Part shown: positions 8,101 through 11,304 of the stretch, one piece after another
Layout: each line of letters opens with the position of its first letter
Numbering within the stretch: position 1 is the first letter of the stretch
Source: Halocafeteria seosinensis
Lineage: Eukaryota; Sar; Bigyra; Bicosoecida
NCBI GenBank assembly: GCA_001687465.1
Contig: LVLI01000560.1
Span: 1 to 11,304 of the forward strand
Direction: 5' to 3'
Length of the DNA: 11,304 nucleotides
Notes under the pieces: generated by a model
Told to the model about the DNA's origin: nothing
Database searches by the model: none
What the model saw: the letters and a program-made list of their open reading frames with translations, nothing else
Position numbers and translations under genes: made by a program

Positions 8101-11100
8101 CTGGTATCGTAGACTACATGGAGTTTATAAAGTTAACCGCAATACCTTTGGAACTGCTAAAAGATTTGAAGAGTCCGCTTGCTGACGCCCCAGCGGTTCC
8201 TCTTTGGTGCTTCTTCAATAGATCTCTTCAACAGCTTCGGGACCACTGGGCTGACGTCTCCGGCTTTTCTGCCGAATTGTCGGAATATATGATCCAAAGT
8301 CTGTCAAAAGAACTTCACATGGACGCGACCGTACTTGATTCAGTGATGGCAAAGGAAAACTTGGAGCTCAAGGATGCCGTACGGCTGATGATGAACAAGC
8401 ATGTTCCATCATTTTTGGTAGCAGAGAGCAAACTACATGTCAGTGCTATGTTGTCCAGTATGATTGGTACCTCTCCTTCGTTGGAAGGGGTTGGTGGGAC
8501 TCGCGACTTTAGTAAGAAAGATATCCATCTGAAGCATGCGCTGTGCAGTCAAGCGACTTTTTGTGACACCACCGACCCTAATACAACCACTACACCACCA
8601 AGAAACAGGCATCGCATTGACATGGACACGCCACATGGGCGTGAAGATGATAACTCAGGAGCTAGCCAACGATCTAAGGAGGTTTCTAGAAGACCTGCCT
8701 CTTCGTCAGAAGCCAAAGTAACATATACCCCTCACAATACCATTGGGTTTCCCCTCCCTACCTTAGAGGAATGGAAAATGCGGGTAGACTTTCTTACTGA
8801 TCCTGTAATCGAACTTCAGTTCGCATGCACCCCCTCGTTGCCGGATCAAGAATCTGAAATAAAGATTTCTTTACAAGCAAACAAGTCCAAGCACTCAGTG
8901 CATATTTGCATATCCAAAGGTTCGAAGAAACTGAAAGAAACTAGTGTTGATCTTCGTAGAGATCATAAACCTGACGATGCGTTGGAGGTAAAGGTACAGT
9001 TCAAGCGGCATAACGTGAAAATCTTGATCGAATCACGCACTGTTGCCAATGCCAGGTTCCGTGTTCCGATGTCAAGGCTACATCGCTCGCTCGTTCTATC
9101 CGTCCCAAATAGATCAACGTATCAATCACTCGTCATCGATTGCCCCATGCAAGCTACCTCTGACACCCGGGTCCCTGACTTCGAGAGAAACGTTGGCTCA
9201 GTAACTTGTATCAAACACCAATCTCATTTACTCTGGTCTCTAATTTCAGTATACGTTGCAGCTGGAGACTCCGTAGGCAGACCCATCCGGCAGGAATCGT
9301 CAGTTTTGGAAACTCCAGCAGTATTTGACAATGTTTTCAATGCATTCGTTACTCAGGTATATCCCCGAAGCCTTTCGGTGCCCCTAGAAGATGGCACACT
9401 TCTTTTGAACAAACTAGTGCAGTATTCATTGGTGGTCTCCTTTGGTAGCTATCTGAGGATCACAGATACCTGCTTATTCTCGCCCTTGTCATGGAGTTTT
9501 GCAGAACTTCCATGTTCTGGGAACATGCCGCAAATGCCACTTGAAATACTCCGGGATAATAAGCCAGAGCTATGCCACGCATTATTGAAGCATTGCCTTG
9601 AAGAGTATTCTTTAGAGTACTGCAAAAATCAGACTGGTGCATCAGCTATTGAATGCTTACAATCCTTAACGTCAACTAGCCTTAAAGCAGGCTCCCTTTT
9701 GTCCGAGCAGTTGCATCCCATAGATGCATCCTTCCGCTATGATTTGCAAGCAAAGCGTCAATTATTTGAGGCAGCATTGGCTGAGGTCAATGCCGCGAGT
9801 CCGCATGGCATATTTGGACAAAGCAGTCTTTCCCAATTGCTTTCACAAGACGTTCCTGAAGCAAATCTCATAGCAATGTTATCGTGCTTAAACAGTGAAG
9901 GTCCCTTGAAAGTACACTCAAAGGAATACTTGGAGGCGTACAGATCGATTGATTATGGGGAGAAGCCTCAGAGTGTGTTAATCTGCTTAGCTGCCTCCAG
10001 GCAACTGCGGGTCCTCGAGAACAACATTGCCGCTTCCTTGCTCCTTTTGAAAACTTTCGTCATGATTAGATGCATTCATCAGGTCTCTAGTACAGACGCA
10101 TCAAACGAACCACCCGAGTCGTTGAAACACATCAGTCTCCTGGATTTCCTCAATAATACCGAAAGAAAGCTTCTGCTCCATGGCGCGGACAATTCATACG
10201 GAAAAATGAAGACTTCCGTTGAAGATCATGGCAGCACCTCTCCGCCAATCACCTCCGACGCAAAAAACGACAACCATTCGCAATATAAAGCTTATCCCAA
10301 CCTACAACGTTTGCTTAAAATGATTGGTCTCGACGCGGTAAAGGAATGTGCTCTGGAAATCGTGGATTCCAGCTTAACTTCCCGTAAACTGCCACGTGGG
10401 TCACGAATCACCCCAAAGCTACATTTTGCATTTGTAGGAAACAGTGGAACAGGTAAGTAATAAATCCAACGTTGAACATGGTAGAAGCTGTTTTATCCAT
10501 GTCATACCTCGGTACAGGCAAAACAACCGCTGCAATGTACTATGGGAAGCTTCTTATGGAATTGAACTTGAGAGACATAGTGAGGCAAGTAAGTGCCAGT
10601 AAATTAAAGCGAGATGGGGCAAAAGCATTTGAAAAATTAGTCATGGAGGCACGGTACGATGTGTTAATCATCGAAGATGCACATTTATTGGATCCAATGG
10701 GCGATTCTGCGGGGACAGAAATTGTAAATGAACTCTTGGACGCCGCGGAAAAGCACAAAGAGACGATGTCGATCATTTTGACGGGGAAAAAGGAGAATAT
10801 TGAGTCCGAACTGTATGAATATGATACCAGCATGATTAGTCATTTCCAAGAGGTCACATTTCATAATTTCACTGAGCAACAACTTCGTGAATTGTGGGAA
10901 TACGAGTTAGAAACCAATAAGTGGAAAGTTTCCGACCCATTTGTCACTGATGTCGTCGTCCGTAAACTTTCTCGACGATGTGGAACAAAGACCTTTGCGA
11001 ATGCACGTGAAGTTCGAAACGTACTTGAACGTGCTTTTAAGCGAGCAACGAAACGGACAACTTTGGACTTCAAGAATCCAACTCTAGTGATACAGGATAT

Positions 11101-11304
11101 CTTAGGTCCGCCACCGACAAGGGCAACTCTTCCCGACCTAAATGAAGCGCTCGTAGATCTGGACAAGCTTACGGGTCTAACAAAGGTGAAGAAAGAAATC
11201 CATGATTTAGTGAACCTTGCGACTGATAACTACCAACGGGAACTGGAAGGTTTGCCTATAATGGATGTCACCATGAATCGCCTCATGTTGGGCAACCCAG
11301 GGAC
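5153..11304 (+). CDS. Giant ankyrin / tandem-repeat / CbbX-type AAA protein (3' end outside window)
   Basis: Exons: 5153-5299, 5366-5464, 5532-5645, 5709-5783, 5853-10452 and 10518 to beyond the window. Introns are 66, 67, 63, 69 and 65 nt, all GT-AG and in phase. At least 1940 residues are visible. Order: ankyrin repeats (about 17-145); seven degenerate ~124-residue repeats (about 171-1013); a Ser/Thr/Pro/Arg-rich linker (to about 1110); a beta-rich domain (about 1118-1240); an unrecognised, mostly helical region (to about 1620); AAA domain 1 with Walker A GNSGTGKTT (1674-1682); and the start of AAA domain 2, with GNPG at 1937-1940 cut by the window end. Ankyrin plus CbbX-type AAA suggests a partner-binding ATPase that remodels proteins. 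No signal peptide or membrane helix is evident, so it is probably cytosolic or nuclear. Domain 1 has changed catalytic residues. It belongs to the same family as the gene ending at 1007. Substrate unknown. Confidence 0.9.
5201..5783 (+). repeat. Ankyrin repeats, one per exon
   Basis: Four short exons each encode about one ankyrin unit. Exon 1 gives a helix pair (ALQDCIENGDLEGAQEIL). Exon 2 has the classic TPLHVACINGNADMCRVLV. Exon 3 has TPLVCASSGGSLEIVKLLVE. Exon 4 has a weaker unit, SPSSVASRNGHHHIVQYL. All four introns are phase 0. Ankyrin stacks bind proteins, so this is the likely docking end of the giant AAA protein. The third intron uses donor GTACGG at 5646. An AG|GTATTC site at 5609 is the alternative, but it would break the phase. 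Confidence 0.8.
5928..8455 (+). repeat. Seven degenerate protein repeats of about 124 residues
   Basis: Each unit has two Trp positions 21-22 residues apart. The first is at residues 204, 328, 448 (Ala), 567, 694, 820 and 944. The second is at 225, 350, 470, 588, 716, 842 and 966 (Leu). Next comes a hydrophobic-Pro step at 262, 384, 505, 627, 756, 879 and 997. A second Pro follows, often in YPF or HPF, at 293, 413, 531, 658, 783 and 910, with a forerunner at 171. Between the Trp pair the pattern is V-x3-[IVF]-x3-L, a helix. The array is therefore an all-helical solenoid by inference. It lies in one uninterrupted 4.6-kb exon. I recognise no named family. Confidence 0.75.
8456..8760 (+). other. 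Low-complexity linker between the repeats and the beta-rich domain
   Basis: Residues about 1014-1115 of the giant protein are rich in Ser, Thr, Pro, Arg and Asp, including a TTTTPP run and an SRRPASSS stretch. No hydrophobic core pattern is visible, so it is probably disordered and may carry phosphorylation sites. It separates the repeat array from the folded domain that follows. Confidence 0.6.
8770..9135 (+). other. Beta-sandwich-like domain, possibly galectin-like
   Basis: Residues about 1118-1240 alternate hydrophobic and polar positions in strand-sized blocks (IELQFAC, EIKISLQA, SVHICIS, LEVKVQFKRHNVKILIES, LVLSVP) after a helical array. The order of strands, with an EVKVQF block then VKILIES, resembles the carbohydrate-binding galectin fold. 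The usual galectin sugar-contact residues (H-N-R, W-E) are not evident. A C2-like or other beta-sandwich is equally possible. The strand character is seen; the fold is inferred. Confidence 0.35.
10290..11110 (+). other. AAA domain 1 of the giant protein, with altered catalytic residues
   Basis: The module opens with the family's LLKMIGLDAVKE segment and Walker A GNSGTGKTT, whose last Gly codon is split by the intron at 10453-10517. Walker B reads LIIEDAH (Glu 10673-10675, Asp 10676-10678) in place of LFIDEAY. The sensor 1 segment is ILTGK rather than IAGY. The Arg-finger segment has SHF (His 10841-10843) where the upstream paralog has SRF. Sensor 2 FANAREVRN is kept (Arg 11006-11008). It should bind nucleotide but probably hydrolyses poorly. 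Confidence 0.75.
11148..11304 (+). other. Start of AAA domain 2 of the giant protein, cut by window end
   Basis: A segment reading LDKLTGLTKVKKEIHDLV is the usual N-terminal lead-in of a CbbX/SpoVK-type module. The Walker A loop follows as GNPG at 11291-11302, and the window ends inside it. Tandem AAA domains are common in this family. The rest of this domain can be expected to resemble the one at 120-600, but it is not visible. Confidence 0.8.

Noticed and set aside
5928-8455. Oomycete effector WY/LWY repeats as the identity of the repeat array
   Set aside because: Both are helical with conserved Trp, but here the unit is ~124 residues with a Trp pair and two Pro anchors, longer than the WY/LWY units I know, and the protein has ankyrin and AAA domains, not a secreted effector start. 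A profile comparison would settle it.
10453-10460. TAA at 10458-10460 as the end of the giant protein
   Set aside because: The frame runs into a GTAAGT donor in the middle of Walker A, and the AAA domain continues in phase from 10518; the stop codon is intronic.
1-11304. Prokaryotic origin suggested by the CbbX/SpoVK family
   Set aside because: Many in-phase GT-AG introns, TATA boxes, ankyrin exons and eukaryote-type oxygenase and tetraspan genes rule it out. No CRISPR array, insertion sequence, tRNA or rRNA was seen.

Overview
The window is nuclear DNA of a eukaryote, probably a unicellular or simple one. Every clear gene is cut by short GT-AG introns (mostly 55-90 nt), two TATA boxes are visible, and the proteins belong to eukaryote-type families. 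Nothing seen fixes the lineage: algae, oomycete-like protists and early fungi all remain possible. Reading frames alone mislead here, because introns break most genes into fragments. The gene models below come from matching splice sites, reading phase and protein family pattern by eye.

Layout: (1) 1-1007, plus strand: the 3' end of a CbbX/SpoVK-type AAA ATPase gene, with its last AAA domain, an acidic linker and a small Cys/His C-terminal module. The first ~119 bases are GC-rich and look degraded. (2) 1008-1604: no gene supported. (3) 1785-2684, plus: a four-exon gene for a four-helix membrane protein with a claudin/PMP22-like W...GLW first loop; a candidate upstream exon lies at 1605-1692. 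(4) 2771-4146, minus: a complete six-exon, 335-residue 2-oxoglutarate/Fe(II) oxygenase, convergent with the previous gene. (5) 4297-4604, plus: a small unrecognised split gene, divergent from the oxygenase. (6) 4605-5106: intergenic. (7) 5107 to the window end, plus: a TATA box and the first >=1940 residues of a giant protein. In order it has ankyrin repeats, seven degenerate ~124-residue repeats, a linker, a beta-rich domain, a helical region, one CbbX-type AAA domain with altered catalytic residues, and the start of a second AAA domain whose Walker A is cut by the window end.

The two AAA genes point the same way, lie about 4 kb apart and belong to the same family, so this looks like a local duplication of giant AAA remodelling proteins with other genes between them. 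The most novel item is the repeat array in the giant protein (about 5928-8455). Paired tryptophans 21-22 residues apart and two prolines recur in fixed order with a 118-129 residue period. I know of no named domain with that pattern. No functional link between the AAA proteins and the oxygenase, the tetraspan protein or the small gene can be shown from the sequence.
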